Below, one piece after another: positions 34,171 through 43,409 of a stretch of 64,000 nucleotides of DNA; the stretch's first letter is position 1, and every line of letters begins with the position of its first letter. This stretch comes from Pedobacter xixiisoli (GTDB lineage Bacteria > Bacteroidota > Bacteroidia > Sphingobacteriales > Sphingobacteriaceae): NCBI RefSeq assembly GCF_900215335.1, contig NZ_OCMT01000002.1:620001-684000 (forward strand), in the 5' to 3' direction. Position numbers and translations under genes: made by a program. The notes under the pieces were generated by a model. The model had not been told where the DNA came from, made no database searches, and worked only from the letters and a program-made list of their open reading frames with translations.

Positions 34171-35876
34171 TGCTGAAAGTAAAAGACCTCGCCATAAAAT
34201 TTTATAACCAAGAAGACAGAATTTGGTTAGAAACCGTTCACAAAGTAAGTTTTAATCTTGAAAGGGGTAAGGTTTTAGGCATTGTTGGTGAATCTGGCTC
34301 TGGCAAATCAGTTACTTCTTTTTCTATTATGCGCTTGCACGATAGTAAAAATACGCAGATAGATGGAGAGATCAATCTAGACAACATTGACTTACTTAAC
34401 TTAAGCGACCAAGAAATCAGGAAATATCGCGGCAATAAAATCGCGATGATTTTCCAGGAGCCCATGACTTCTCTCAATCCAGTTTTTACCTGCGGAGAGC
34501 AAGTTAGAGAGGCGATTATGTTACACCAACAAGTGGACAAACAAACTGCAAAAGTGCAAACCATTGCATTATTCAATGAGGTACAATTGCCACGTCCTGA
34601 GAATATCTTTGAAAACTATCCACATCAACTTTCTGGCGGACAGAAACAAAGAGTAATGATTGCTATGGCGCTGAGCTGCAATCCAGAATTATTGATTGCA
34701 GACGAACCCACTACAGCGCTTGATGTAACAGTGCAGAAAACTATCCTAGAATTGCTTTCTCGCTTAAAAACCGAACGCAACATGGCGATGATTTTCATCT
34801 CTCACGATTTAGGGTTGATGAGCGAAATAGCAGATGAACTACTCGTAATGTACAAAGGCGATATTGTGGAGCAAGGCACAGCCAAACAGTTATTTGAAAA
34901 TCCACAGCATCCTTACACCAAAGGTTTGCTAGCATGCAGACCATCACCAAAACGATTGCTTAAAAAACTACCGACCGTTGCAGACTTCCTAAATGAAGAC
35001 AAAGACATCGGTTTACAGCATCTATTAGCAAAAAATGCATTTACACAAGAAGAAGTCGACTTAAGAAGAGCAAAACTATACAGTAAGGAACCGATTTTAA
35101 AAGTGCAGGATCTTTGCACTTGGTATCCTATCAAAAAAGGGTTGTTTGGCAAAACACATGATTTTGTTAAAGCCGTAGACCATGTTTCATTCGAGGTTTT
35201 TCCAGGAGAAACATTGGGATTAGTTGGGGAATCTGGTTGTGGCAAAACTACACTTGGACGTAGTATCTTACGTCTAGTAGAACCAACTTCTGGTCAATTG
35301 CTTTTTGAGGGAAATGATATTACGCATATCGGCAAGAAAGAGCTAAGACACTTAAGAAGAGATATCCAAATTATTTTTCAAGACCCCTACTCTTCCTTGA
35401 ATCCTAAAATCACCGTGGGGCAATCTATCATGGAACCGCTAATTGTCCATAGCATATATGCTAATGACGTAGAACGCAAGGCGCACGTCATTGAGCTTTT
35501 AGAGAAAGTTAATTTAAGTGCAGATCATTTCAACCGTTATCCTCATGAGTTTTCTGGAGGACAACGACAACGCATTGTAATTGCTAGAGCACTAGCACTT
35601 AAACCAAAATTCATTATCTGCGACGAATCAGTATCTGCCTTAGACGTATCTGTGCAGGCACAAGTTTTAAACCTGCTAAGAGATCTACAGGAGGAATTTG
35701 GGCTAACTTATATTTTTATTTCTCACGACCTTTCTGTGGTAAAACATATTTCCGATAGGATGATTATCATGAACAAAGGAAAAATAGAAGAAAAAGGCTA
35801 TCCAGAAGAAATCTACCAAAATCCTAAAGCGGCTTACACACAGAAATTAATAGCAGCAATTCCAGGCAATTTTTAA
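34170..35876 (+). CDS. Peptide/nickel-type ABC transporter, fused double ATP-binding protein
   Basis: 568 residues with two complete nucleotide-binding domains (like GsiA/YejF). Domain 1: [28 protein letters not shown]. Domain 2: [28 protein letters not shown], with the OppF-type start [18 protein letters not shown] near residue 310. Each domain ends with a peptide-transporter motif ([38 protein letters not shown]). It would power oligopeptide or dipeptide import, but permease and binding-protein genes are not next to it. Confidence 0.92.
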   Translation: MLKVKDLAIKFYNQEDRIWLETVHKVSFNLERGKVLGIVGESGSGKSVTSFSIMRLHDSKNTQIDGEINLDNIDLLNLSDQEIRKYRGNKIAMIFQEPMTSLNPVFTCGEQVREAIMLHQQVDKQTAKVQTIALFNEVQLPRPENIFENYPHQLSGGQKQRVMIAMALSCNPELLIADEPTTALDVTVQKTILELLSRLKTERNMAMIFISHDLGLMSEIADELLVMYKGDIVEQGTAKQLFENPQHPYTKGLLACRPSPKRLLKKLPTVADFLNEDKDIGLQHLLAKNAFTQEEVDLRRAKLYSKEPILKVQDLCTWYPIKKGLFGKTHDFVKAVDHVSFEVFPGETLGLVGESGCGKTTLGRSILRLVEPTSGQLLFEGNDITHIGKKELRHLRRDIQIIFQDPYSSLNPKITVGQSIMEPLIVHSIYANDVERKAHVIELLEKVNLSADHFNRYPHEFSGGQRQRIVIARALALKPKFIICDESVSALDVSVQAQVLNLLRDLQEEFGLTYIFISHDLSVVKHISDRMIIMNKGKIEEKGYPEEIYQNPKAAYTQKLIAAIPGNF

Positions 35877-35894
35877 TACACAACTGTAGAAATC

Positions 35895-35915
35895 ATTACT
35901 CAAAAAAGGAGTAAT
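35895..35915 (+). terminator. Possible weak terminator after the ABC ATPase
   Basis: ATTACTC and GAGTAAT around a 7-base A-rich loop, followed by only TTT. Confidence 0.35.
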
Positions 35916-36002
35916 TTCCCCAACAACAAAAATACATTACAACCACAAGCTCTTTCAAAAACACGTTTTAAACCTTTTAGGAGTACAATTATAAACTTTT
36001 CT

Positions 36003-36010
36003 TATTTTTG
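36003..36010 (+). promoter_or_regulatory. -7 box of the beta-propeller lipoprotein gene
   Basis: TATTTTTG, an exact TAnnTTTG match, 42 bases before the start codon. The leader contains CTATAGGAGAATAAAT, one of the few AGGAG-like sequences in the window, about 20 bases upstream of the ATG. Confidence 0.45.
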
Positions 36011-36052
36011 GAATCATTTTTTCTATAGGAGAATAAATTAAAACGCAAGAAA

Positions 36053-37264
36053 ATGTCAAAGAACAAGTATCTATTAGTTGCAGCAGTTGTATTATCAGCA
36101 ACTATCTACTCGTGTAAAAAAGAAAAAGATTCGTCTACGCAAGAAGACCCAGCAGCAAAAATCATTAAAATTGATAACACTGCTTCATCAAACCGTATCG
36201 ATGAAACTCAAGCTGGTTTAGAATTAAACTTCGAAGGTGTTAACCAAACAGGAAATCTACTTGTTAAAACAGACGCAACAACTTCTGAATTCCCTTATCA
36301 ATTAATTTACAAAGGTAAAGTTGATCCTCAAGTTGGTGTTAGCAATAACGCACTTAGTGCTCTTGAAGTTTCTGCTTTTGGCAACTACTATGCTATCGCT
36401 TACCAAACTCCTGGTGCTAACTATGGTGGTGGTGTAGACGTAATTCAAATTCAAAATGGTGCCCCAAAGTTAATTTCTTCTGTAAGCACTCCTGATGCAG
36501 ACATCACTTGCGTTAACAACGGTGGTGGTCGTTTATATTTAGGTATGGACTTAAGAACTTTCGAAAGTTATGACTATCCTGCTCCAGCAGTTGTAGGTAT
36601 TGTAAGAACTAACGCTGGTTCATTAGCAGAGCCTCAAGTTGTAGGTTTAGAAGGTTATTCTACAAAAGACGTTAGATATAATGCTAACAATGATAAAGTA
36701 TACGCTGCTTCATCAACTCAAGGTGGTGTTAGTGTAATTTCATTCACAGGATCAAAAGCGAGCAGAACGGCTTTCCAATCTTACGGAGATGCTAGATCGA
36801 TCACTATCTCTGGTACAGATGTAGTTGCAACAAATGGTTATAGCTATTCGTTTTTCGACCCTACTACTTTAGCTATGTCACCATATAAACATTGGCCAAT
36901 TGCTAGTACTGATAATTCATTAGGAAGAACATCGTCATTAAGCAACGGAAACTTCATTTTCGGTAATAGCGAAGCTGTAGTATACGTAGATAAAGCAACT
37001 GGCGAACTACTTAATCAAGTAAATGTTGGAGGTTCGGTAAATTCAATTTCAATTGTTGCTGATAAAATCTATATCTCTACTGGTAACAGCTTAGTTGTTG
37101 CTCAAATAGAAAACAATAAAGTAAAAGTTATTGCTAGAACGCATTTTGAAACAGCTTTTGGTGGTACATTTAATGTAATTAGCTCTAGAGTTGCTGGAAA
37201 CTATGTATTTGTAGCTTGTGGCAACAGAGGCACTTATGTATTCAACCTAGCTGCTAAAAAATAA
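36053..37264 (+). CDS. Lipoprotein with probable beta-propeller fold, unknown function
   Basis: 403 residues. The lipoprotein signal is LLVAAVVLSATIYSC (Cys21), then a charged linker KKEKDSSTQEDP. The mature protein is all-beta with repeating units of about 45 residues (LEVSAFGNYYAIAYQTPG, ITCVNNGGGRLYLGMD, VRYNANNDKVYAASS, NSISIVADKIYISTGNSLVV, RVAGNYVFVACGNRGTYVFN), which fits a propeller of the LVIVD/YVTN kind. Codon use is rich in GGT/GCT/ATC, hinting at strong expression. It is monocistronic with its own promoter and a strong terminator. No ligand can be named. Confidence 0.75.
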   Translation: MSKNKYLLVAAVVLSATIYSCKKEKDSSTQEDPAAKIIKIDNTASSNRIDETQAGLELNFEGVNQTGNLLVKTDATTSEFPYQLIYKGKVDPQVGVSNNALSALEVSAFGNYYAIAYQTPGANYGGGVDVIQIQNGAPKLISSVSTPDADITCVNNGGGRLYLGMDLRTFESYDYPAPAVVGIVRTNAGSLAEPQVVGLEGYSTKDVRYNANNDKVYAASSTQGGVSVISFTGSKASRTAFQSYGDARSITISGTDVVATNGYSYSFFDPTTLAMSPYKHWPIASTDNSLGRTSSLSNGNFIFGNSEAVVYVDKATGELLNQVNVGGSVNSISIVADKIYISTGNSLVVAQIENNKVKVIARTHFETAFGGTFNVISSRVAGNYVFVACGNRGTYVFNLAAKK

Positions 37265-37290
37265 TATAACTGATATAATTTTAATTTTTT

Positions 37291-37318
37291 CAAAATCCAG
37301 GGCATGCCCTGGATTTTG
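37291..37318 (+). terminator. Strong hairpin terminator
   Basis: CAAAATCCAGGGC, AT, GCCCTGGATTTTG, followed by TGTTTTAT. Confidence 0.8.
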
Positions 37319-37431
37319 TGTTTTATACCTGTTTTACTCCCTTCCCAAAGGCTTCCAACTCAAATAAAAGCCACTTAAACAACACACATTAAGACCTAAT
37401 TTGTTATCTTCGGTACAATTGGAAAACGATT

Positions 37432-39567
37432 ATGGCAAAAAATAAAAATGCTCAGTTCAAACTTGTTCTCACTCAGTTAATAAGCGATATTTTCGAAAAG
37501 AACAAAAACATCGCACTTAACCATAAACAAGTAGCATCACGCTTAAATTTAACTGACGCCCCATCTATAGACGCAATACTAGAAGTACTTATTGAACAAA
37601 CCGAAAAAGGTTTATTTATTAGACCAGAACGCGGTAAGTTTAAAATGAAAGAACTAAAAACTTTTTTAACAGGAACAGTAGATATGACTGCTGACGGCTC
37701 CGCTTTTATTGTCCCTGACGATGAATTTGAGAAGGATATTTTCGTTGCGCCAAGGAAACTACGAAATGCACTTCACGGCGATAAGGTAAAAGTTTATGTT
37801 TTTGCCAAGAAAAGTGGTGGCAGAAGAAATGAAGGCGAAATTGTAGAAATATTAAAGCGAGCCAAAACAGAGTTTATCGGGGTTGCGAAAGTGTCCGAAC
37901 GCTTCGCTTTTGTTATTCCTGATGACAGGAAGATGCTCCATGACATTTTTGTTCCGCTAAGCGATTTAAATGGCGCAAAAAACGGACAAAAAGTACAAGT
38001 ATCATTAGAAGACTGGCCAGAAGGTGCTAAAAATCCGATTGGTAAAATCATCCACATTCTTGGTGAGCAAGGTGAGAACAACACGGAAATGAATGCCATT
38101 TTAGCAGAATACGGCTTTCCTCTAAGCTTTCCATCCGAAGTAGAAAAAGAAGCTAATTCCATACCTGAGCAAGTTAGCGAGGCTGATATTGCAAATCGTA
38201 GAGATTTTAGAGATACCGTAACTTTTACCATCGATCCTATTGATGCAAAGGATTTTGATGATGCTATTTCTTTCAAAAAACTAGACAATGGCCATTACGA
38301 AATTGGCGTTCACATTGCCGATGTTTCTCATTATGTAACTCCAAAAAGCAGTTTAGATAAAGAAGCCGAGCACCGAGCAACTTCTGTTTATTTGGTAGAC
38401 AGGGTAATTCCGATGCTACCAGAGCGACTGAGTAACGGAGTTTGTTCTTTACGTCCTCACGAAGATAAGTTGTGTTTTGCAGCTGTTTTTGAAATGGATG
38501 AGCAAGCGAACATCCACGAACAGTGGTTTGGGCGTACCGTTATCCATTCTAACCGACGTTTTACTTATGAAGAAGCGCAGGAAGTGATAGAAAATAAAAG
38601 TGGCGATTATGTTGACGAAATTTTAAAGCTTAACGAAATAGCTTACGTACTCAGAGATGCCAAATTTAAAAATGGGGCAATCAGTTTCGAAAGTACAGAA
38701 GTAAAATTCAAGCTAGATGATTTCGGCAAGCCGATTGGCGTTTACGTAAAAGAACGTAAAGATGCCCACAAACTCATCGAAGATTTCATGCTTTTGGCAA
38801 ACAAAAAAGTAGCAGAATTTATAGCTAAAAAAGGAAAAGGCAAACAGAAATACACTTTCGTTTATCGTTCGCATGATTCTCCAAACCTGGAGGCTTTAAC
38901 CAGTTTTGCTTCCTTTGCCTCACGTTTCGGTTATAAAATCAATACCAAATCTGATAAAGAAATTGCTAAGTCTTTAAATTATTTAATGGCAGATGTAGAA
39001 GGTAAAAAAGAACAAAACCTTTTAACATCATTAGCGATCCGTTCAATGGCGAAAGCGATTTATACAACCAAAAAGACAAGCCATTACGGACTGGCTTTTG
39101 AATATTATACCCACTTTACCTCTCCTATCCGTCGTTATCCAGATGTAATGGTGCATCGCCTGTTGGCTTTATACCTTGATGGTGGCAAATCCGCCAATGC
39201 CGAAGAAATAGAAGCAGCAAGTGTACACTCTTCTGCAATGGAAAAACGTGCAGCAGATGCGGAAAGGGCGTCGGTGAAATACAAACAAGCTGAGTATTTG
39301 GAGGAAAACATCGGTTCAACCTATACCGGTATCATTTCTGGTGTTACCGAATGGGGAATGTACGTAGAAATAGAAGAAAACAAATGCGAGGGAATGATTC
39401 GATTGCGTGATATCAGCGACGATTTTTATGTACTCGATGAGAAGAATTATTGCATTATCGGTCAGCGAAAAAAACGCAAATACCAACTTGGCGACGAAGT
39501 ACAGATAAAAGTTAAAAAAGTAGACTTATCCAAACGTCAAATTGACTTTTCATTGATGCCAGATTAG
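37432..39567 (+). CDS. rnr: Ribonuclease R
   Basis: 711 residues. Domain order: N-terminal winged helix (NKNIALNHKQVASRLNLTDAPSIDAIL), cold-shock domains (GTVDMTADGSAFIVPDDEFEKDIFV), the RNB catalytic domain with DPIDAKDFDDAISF (metal-binding Asp residues) and GVHIADVSHYV, the HFTSPIRRYPDVMVHRLL block, and a C-terminal S1 domain (GSTYTGIISGVTEWGMYVEIEENKCEGMI). It degrades structured RNA 3' to 5' and helps ribosome quality control. It lacks the long basic Lys-rich tail of the enterobacterial enzyme. Confidence 0.96.
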   Translation: MAKNKNAQFKLVLTQLISDIFEKNKNIALNHKQVASRLNLTDAPSIDAILEVLIEQTEKGLFIRPERGKFKMKELKTFLTGTVDMTADGSAFIVPDDEFEKDIFVAPRKLRNALHGDKVKVYVFAKKSGGRRNEGEIVEILKRAKTEFIGVAKVSERFAFVIPDDRKMLHDIFVPLSDLNGAKNGQKVQVSLEDWPEGAKNPIGKIIHILGEQGENNTEMNAILAEYGFPLSFPSEVEKEANSIPEQVSEADIANRRDFRDTVTFTIDPIDAKDFDDAISFKKLDNGHYEIGVHIADVSHYVTPKSSLDKEAEHRATSVYLVDRVIPMLPERLSNGVCSLRPHEDKLCFAAVFEMDEQANIHEQWFGRTVIHSNRRFTYEEAQEVIENKSGDYVDEILKLNEIAYVLRDAKFKNGAISFESTEVKFKLDDFGKPIGVYVKERKDAHKLIEDFMLLANKKVAEFIAKKGKGKQKYTFVYRSHDSPNLEALTSFASFASRFGYKINTKSDKEIAKSLNYLMADVEGKKEQNLLTSLAIRSMAKAIYTTKKTSHYGLAFEYYTHFTSPIRRYPDVMVHRLLALYLDGGKSANAEEIEAASVHSSAMEKRAADAERASVKYKQAEYLEENIGSTYTGIISGVTEWGMYVEIEENKCEGMIRLRDISDDFYVLDEKNYCIIGQRKKRKYQLGDEVQIKVKKVDLSKRQIDFSLMPD

Positions 39568-39708
39568 CAAACATCCGCCACCGTGACCACGCAGTAGCTG
39601 CGAAGCAAATTTATTTCAAGGTATGTTATAAAACTGGTGCTGAAATCAATTCAGTATGAGGTATTCGATAAAATCTTGATTTTTTATTTTCAACTTTTAC
39701 TTAGTTTA

Positions 39709-40887
39709 ATGCATAAATATTTTCTTCTCATTTTTATACTTTTTACTACTGTTATTTCAAATGCACAAACGGTACAAGGCAAGGTTGTCGACGAAATGAG
39801 TGGAGAGCCAATTCCATTTGTATCCATCGGTGTAATTGGCACTAACAATACCACAGTTACCAATGATGCAGGAGAGTTTATTTTAAAAAACATTAGTCTT
39901 CCAGCAAAATTGAGATACAGCCACGTAAGCTACCTTTTAATAGAAGATGAAATAAGTAGTTACAACAATCTTTTCGTTAAGCTCAATCCAGCAGCTATTA
40001 ACCTAAAAACAGTCACTGTAGATCCCTACCGTGGACAAAGATTGGTAAAAGCAGCTTTAGAAAAAACAAAAGAATTTGAGAAGAATATTTTTTACGGAAA
40101 TGCCTTTTACAGACAATTGACCACCATAAATGAAAAACCTAGTCAAATCTATGAGCTTTTTTACGATCTAAAATTTAGCGTATCCAACGTTAGCGCTTGG
40201 ATAGCTAAGCAAAGTCGCTTTGCACAGTCAAACGATGGAATTTCTTTTTCAATGAGCAATCAATCTTACCTTACCTTTTTATTAGCGGGAAACTTGTTTG
40301 AAGAAAGGAAAGTAGGAAAGTTTGTGACATTAAAAAATTTAAAAGATTATGAGATTTCTGTAGAAAGATACATCGAACAAAAAGATCAGGACATTGCGGT
40401 TGTTAGCTGTAAGTATAAAGGCAAAAGAAAAGAGTTTTACGTAAACTCAATTTATTACATCGGCGTAGAAGATTCTAAAATATATAGATTGGAAAACAGC
40501 ATTTTTAATTTACCATTAAAAGTTAACGTTACTTCTAAAATACCACCAACAGTAACTACAATTGCTACTTTTAATGGTACAAACAACCCAATTCCAGTAC
40601 TACAGAACATCTCTACTAAATTATACCTGAATCTAAGCACTAGAGGCAGAAGCATCACTCCAGTCATTAGTTCAATGCTAACAATTTACCAGTTAGATAA
40701 AAACCTAAGCACACAAAAATTCACTGAGTTAAATAGAAAAGTACAAGACAAAGCTATTGTCGAATCCATTGAGTACAATCCTGAATTCTGGAAGAACAAT
40801 CCTATTGTAAAGCAAACAGCTTTAGAGGATGCTTTCATTAAAATGATGGAAAGTAAATCGGCTTTTGGTACTATGATAGATCCTTAA
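39709..40887 (+). CDS. Outer-membrane-associated protein with carboxypeptidase-like regulatory domain
   Basis: 392 residues from the ATG at 39709 (MHKYFLLIFILFTTVISNAQ, signal peptide); the upstream ATG at 39637 would bury the signal and is rejected. Residues about 22-100 are a CarboxypepD_reg-like beta-sandwich (VQGKVVDEMSGEPIPFVSIGVIGTNNTTVTNDAGEFILKN). The rest, with KTVTVDPYRGQRLVKAALEKTKEFEKN and beta-rich stretches, resembles the DUF5686-like group of Bacteroidota envelope proteins, without a plug or barrel. The function is unknown. It ends 3 bases before the polyprenyl synthase gene. Confidence 0.78.
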   Translation: MHKYFLLIFILFTTVISNAQTVQGKVVDEMSGEPIPFVSIGVIGTNNTTVTNDAGEFILKNISLPAKLRYSHVSYLLIEDEISSYNNLFVKLNPAAINLKTVTVDPYRGQRLVKAALEKTKEFEKNIFYGNAFYRQLTTINEKPSQIYELFYDLKFSVSNVSAWIAKQSRFAQSNDGISFSMSNQSYLTFLLAGNLFEERKVGKFVTLKNLKDYEISVERYIEQKDQDIAVVSCKYKGKRKEFYVNSIYYIGVEDSKIYRLENSIFNLPLKVNVTSKIPPTVTTIATFNGTNNPIPVLQNISTKLYLNLSTRGRSITPVISSMLTIYQLDKNLSTQKFTELNRKVQDKAIVESIEYNPEFWKNNPIVKQTALEDAFIKMMESKSAFGTMIDP

Positions 40888-40890
40888 ACA

Positions 40891-41853
40891 ATGCACAATC
40901 CTACAGAATTACAAAAGATTATAGAAAATGCTATTCCTAAAATAGCTTATCCTCCACAACCTGCTAATTTATACGAGCCTATTAAATACATTATGAGTTT
41001 AGGCGGCAAAAGAATTAGACCAGTAATGGTGCTAATGGCTACAGAGCTTTTTACCGACGAAGTTATCAAAGCACTTGATGTAGCACTTGCTATAGAAACC
41101 TTCCATAATTTTACTTTGGTACACGACGATATTATGGACAATGCTCCATTACGTAGAGGCAAAAAAACCGTACACGAAAAATGGGGTGTTAACAATGCTA
41201 TTTTAAGCGGAGATGTGATGATGGTAGAATCGAACAAACATCTTTCCAAAGTGGATGTCAATGTATTAAAACCCGTTTTAGACACCTTCAACCAAACCGC
41301 ACAAGGCGTGTGCGAAGGCCAGCAGCTAGATATGGAGTTTGAAACCAGAGATGATGTAAGTATTGAAGAGTACATCGAGATGATTAGATTAAAAACTGCC
41401 GTTTTATTAGGTGGAGCAATGAAATTAGGTGCCATTGTTGGCGGTGCCGATGAAAAAAATGCAGAATTGCTTTACCAATTTGGAGAAAACTTAGGCGTCG
41501 CGTTCCAATTACAAGACGATATTTTAGATGTCTACGGAGATCCTGAAAAATTTGGCAAGCAGGTAGGAGGCGATATCATCTCTAACAAGAAAACATTTTT
41601 GCATTTAACAGCAAAACAGCTCATCAAAACAGAAGAAACTGATATCCTTTTAGGCAATCATGAAAATACTGAACAAAAAGTAGCAGTAGTAACCGATTTG
41701 TATAACAACTACGGAATAAAGGAGCTTTCTAACACAGAGATGAAAAAATATTTAGCTAAGGCATACCAAGCACTTGATGATTTAACTGTAGAAGAAAGCA
41801 GAAAAACCAATCTAAGGGAACTGACAAAACAGATTATGGAAAGAGAAAGCTAA
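40891..41853 (+). CDS. Polyprenyl diphosphate synthase (trans-isoprenyl family)
   Basis: 320 residues. The two aspartate-rich Mg-binding motifs are LVHDDIMDNAPLRRGKKTVH (first DDxxD, about residue 80) and FQLQDDILDVYGD (second, about residue 206), with GGKRIRPVMVL at the IPP site. It condenses isopentenyl diphosphate onto an allylic primer. Chain length cannot be set with confidence: the residues before the first motif (FHNFTLVH) have only one bulky side chain, which is compatible with a medium or long product for quinones. Confidence 0.9.
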   Translation: MHNPTELQKIIENAIPKIAYPPQPANLYEPIKYIMSLGGKRIRPVMVLMATELFTDEVIKALDVALAIETFHNFTLVHDDIMDNAPLRRGKKTVHEKWGVNNAILSGDVMMVESNKHLSKVDVNVLKPVLDTFNQTAQGVCEGQQLDMEFETRDDVSIEEYIEMIRLKTAVLLGGAMKLGAIVGGADEKNAELLYQFGENLGVAFQLQDDILDVYGDPEKFGKQVGGDIISNKKTFLHLTAKQLIKTEETDILLGNHENTEQKVAVVTDLYNNYGIKELSNTEMKKYLAKAYQALDDLTVEESRKTNLRELTKQIMERES

Positions 41854-41873
41854 TAAGCTTACCTTTCGAAGGT

Positions 41874-41907
41874 AAAAAATCTCCAAGAAATTCTTGGAGA
41901 TTTTTTT
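41874..41907 (+). terminator. Terminator of the polyprenyl synthase operon
   Basis: AAAAAATCTCCAAGAA and TTCTTGGAGATTTTTT are exact complements around a single base, ending in a T run. A second small palindrome TTACCTT-TCG-AAGGTAA lies just before it. Confidence 0.8.
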
Positions 41908-42007
41908 ATTATTAATGCTATTCGGGGATTTGCAATCCCAATTTATTCAATAATGGATTTTCAGTCTTTGAAAATTGTCAAACACTACTGTTTAAAAGCC
42001 TAAAACG

Positions 42008-42037
42008 AAAAAAGCCCCGATAAAATCGGGGCTTTTT
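42008..42037 (-). terminator. Terminator of rplU-rpmA
   Basis: AAAAAGCCCCGAT, AAA, ATCGGGGCTTTTT. Read on the minus strand it ends in a T run 20 bases after the rpmA stop codon. Confidence 0.8.
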
Positions 42038-42057
42038 GATGTATTTGAATACAAATA

Positions 42058-42480
42058 TTATTCAGCAGAATCAGCAGCAGGTGCTTCTTCAGCTTTAGCA
42101 GCTTTTTTAGCTGGTGCTTTCTCAGCTTTTTCTGCTTTAGGCGCTGCAGCTTTCTTAGGAGCAGCAGTTTTCTTAGCTTCAGCTTTAGGAGCAGCTTCCT
42201 TTTTAACAGGAGCAGCATCTTCTACAACTGCAGGCAATACAGAAACGTAAGATTTGTTATCTCTTTTCTTTTTGAAAGTTACGATACCTGGTACCAAAGC
42301 AAATAAAGTATGGTCTTTACCAATACCAACACCTTTATCTGGGTGGTGTTTTGTACCACGCTGACGAACGATGATGTTACCAGCGATAGCTTCTTGACCA
42401 CCGAAAATTTTAATACCAAGACGTTTACTATGCGACTCGCGACCGTTTTTTGAACTACCGGCTCCCTTCTTATGTGCCAT
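42058..42480 (-). CDS. rpmA: 50S ribosomal protein L27 with Ala/Lys-rich C-terminal tail
   Basis: 140 residues against the usual 85-90. The L27 core ([43 protein letters not shown] with [27 protein letters not shown]) ends near residue 82. The remaining ~55 residues are a low-complexity run of Ala, Lys, Pro and Glu ([18 protein letters not shown], then [10 protein letters not shown]). The N-terminal tail that reaches the peptidyl transferase centre is intact. The C-terminal tail probably lies outside on the subunit surface and is likely disordered; its function is unknown. It is the second gene of the rplU-rpmA operon. Confidence 0.95.
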   Translation of the reverse strand: MAHKKGAGSSKNGRESHSKRLGIKIFGGQEAIAGNIIVRQRGTKHHPDKGVGIGKDHTLFALVPGIVTFKKKRDNKSYVSVLPAVVEDAAPVKKEAAPKAEAKKTAAPKKAAAPKAEKAEKAPAKKAAKAEEAPAADSAE

Positions 42481-42538
42481 TTTTTTATCTTTTAAATAAT
42501 TAGCAAAAAGCTAACCATTGAATTTGCAAATAATTTAA

Positions 42539-42850
42539 CTACAGAGTGATGCTCTCAATCTGGATTTTGGTGAACGACTGACGGTGACCATTTTTCTTTT
42601 TGTAACCTTTTCTACGTTTCTTTTTGAAAACGATTACTTTATCACCTTTTAAATGAGACACGATTTTAGCTGAAACCTTAGCTCCTTTAACTGCAGGTGC
42701 ACCTACAGAAATTTTACCACCATTGTCAACCAACAATACATTGTCAAATTCAATACTAGCGCCTTCATCTCCTTGTAAACGGTGTACAAAAAGGTGCTGG
42801 TCTTTTGCAACTTTAAATTGTTGCCCTGCTATATTTACTATTGCGTACAT
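42539..42850 (-). CDS. rplU: 50S ribosomal protein L21
   Basis: 103 residues, normal length. [25 protein letters not shown] at the start, [17 protein letters not shown] in the middle, and the basic end [27 protein letters not shown] are characteristic. It binds 23S rRNA domain I. The stop is 58 bases before rpmA. The promoter has a TATATTTG -7 box with a 15-base palindrome touching its upstream side. Confidence 0.97.
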   Translation of the reverse strand: MYAIVNIAGQQFKVAKDQHLFVHRLQGDEGASIEFDNVLLVDNGGKISVGAPAVKGAKVSAKIVSHLKGDKVIVFKKKRRKGYKKKNGHRQSFTKIQIESITL

Positions 42851-42893
42851 TGTTAAATAATTATTTTATTTCTATTTATTTTTATTCGAGGTG

Positions 42894-42916
42894 CAAATAT
42901 AGAACATTTAATGTTC
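42894..42916 (-). promoter_or_regulatory. rplU-rpmA promoter with an adjacent palindrome
   Basis: On the minus strand 42894-42901 reads TATATTTG (exact TAnnTTTG). Directly upstream of it, 42902-42916 is GAACATT-T-AATGTTC, an exact palindrome that could be a regulator site. A TTTG lies just beyond. The leader to the rplU ATG is about 43 bases. Confidence 0.5.
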
Positions 42917-43043
42917 AAACACAATAGCTGACAGAAAATATTTCGTTGGTTCACTGGTTCATTTGCTCATCCGTTCATTAGGCATTGGTGGTTATCTATC
43001 TGGTTATTGATTATTGTTCATTTTTCTTTTAGAAAATCAACAC

Positions 43044-43292
43044 CTTCCCGCTGTAGATAAGCGTAGCCCCGCTGTCCACTTTACTTCGGGCAAACACATA
43101 GGTTTGCCCTACGTGCTCGTTCCCATCGGGTTTAAAATGCAAGTTTAATGCACAGGTTTAAGTTAGTTAAACCCGATTGAGCGGATTAGCCCGCAGCGAT
43201 TGAGAGCGAGAATGAAGTGTAAGCGAAACGTAGCGAAGGCTATGAGCGAAAGCGGGACTACCTTATCCCAAACAATTGCAATAAGCTTTTCT
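43044..43292. repeat. Dispersed palindromic repeat, copy D
   Basis: This is the main content of the 559-base gap upstream of rplU and the GLPGLI gene. It starts with TTCCCGCTGTAGATAAGCG, holds the stem CATCGGGTTTAAAATGCAAG ... AGTTAAACCCGATTGAGCGG shared with copy A, and ends GCGAAAGCGGGACTACC followed by AATTGCAATAAGCTTTTC. The middle has extra GAGCGAG/GAAGCG sequence not seen in the other copies. Confidence 0.65.
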
Positions 43293-43368
43293 AATCAACA
43301 TAAGACGCTATTCCATTAGACACTCAGCCACAAGTTCTCGTTAAAAAGTGTTAAAAGTGTTTTCTTGT

Positions 43369-43392
43369 TACGAATATTTCGTAGTTTTACGA
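43369..43392 (+). promoter_or_regulatory. Probable BlaI operator over the GLPGLI operon promoter
   Basis: Three half-sites: TACGA (43369-43373), N5, TCGTA (43379-43383), N4, TACGA (43388-43392). The TCGTA-N4-TACGA part overlaps a -7 box TAGTTTTA (43382-43389). The same three half-sites with the same spacings lie before blaI at 49839-49862. The GLPGLI start codon is 17 bases downstream. Confidence 0.6.
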
Positions 43393-43409
43393 AAACTTAA
43401 TTAAAAGCT

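Noticed and set aside
42000..42218. 72-codon minus-strand frame rich in Leu and Lys
   Set aside because: It is the shifted frame of the low-complexity L27 tail.
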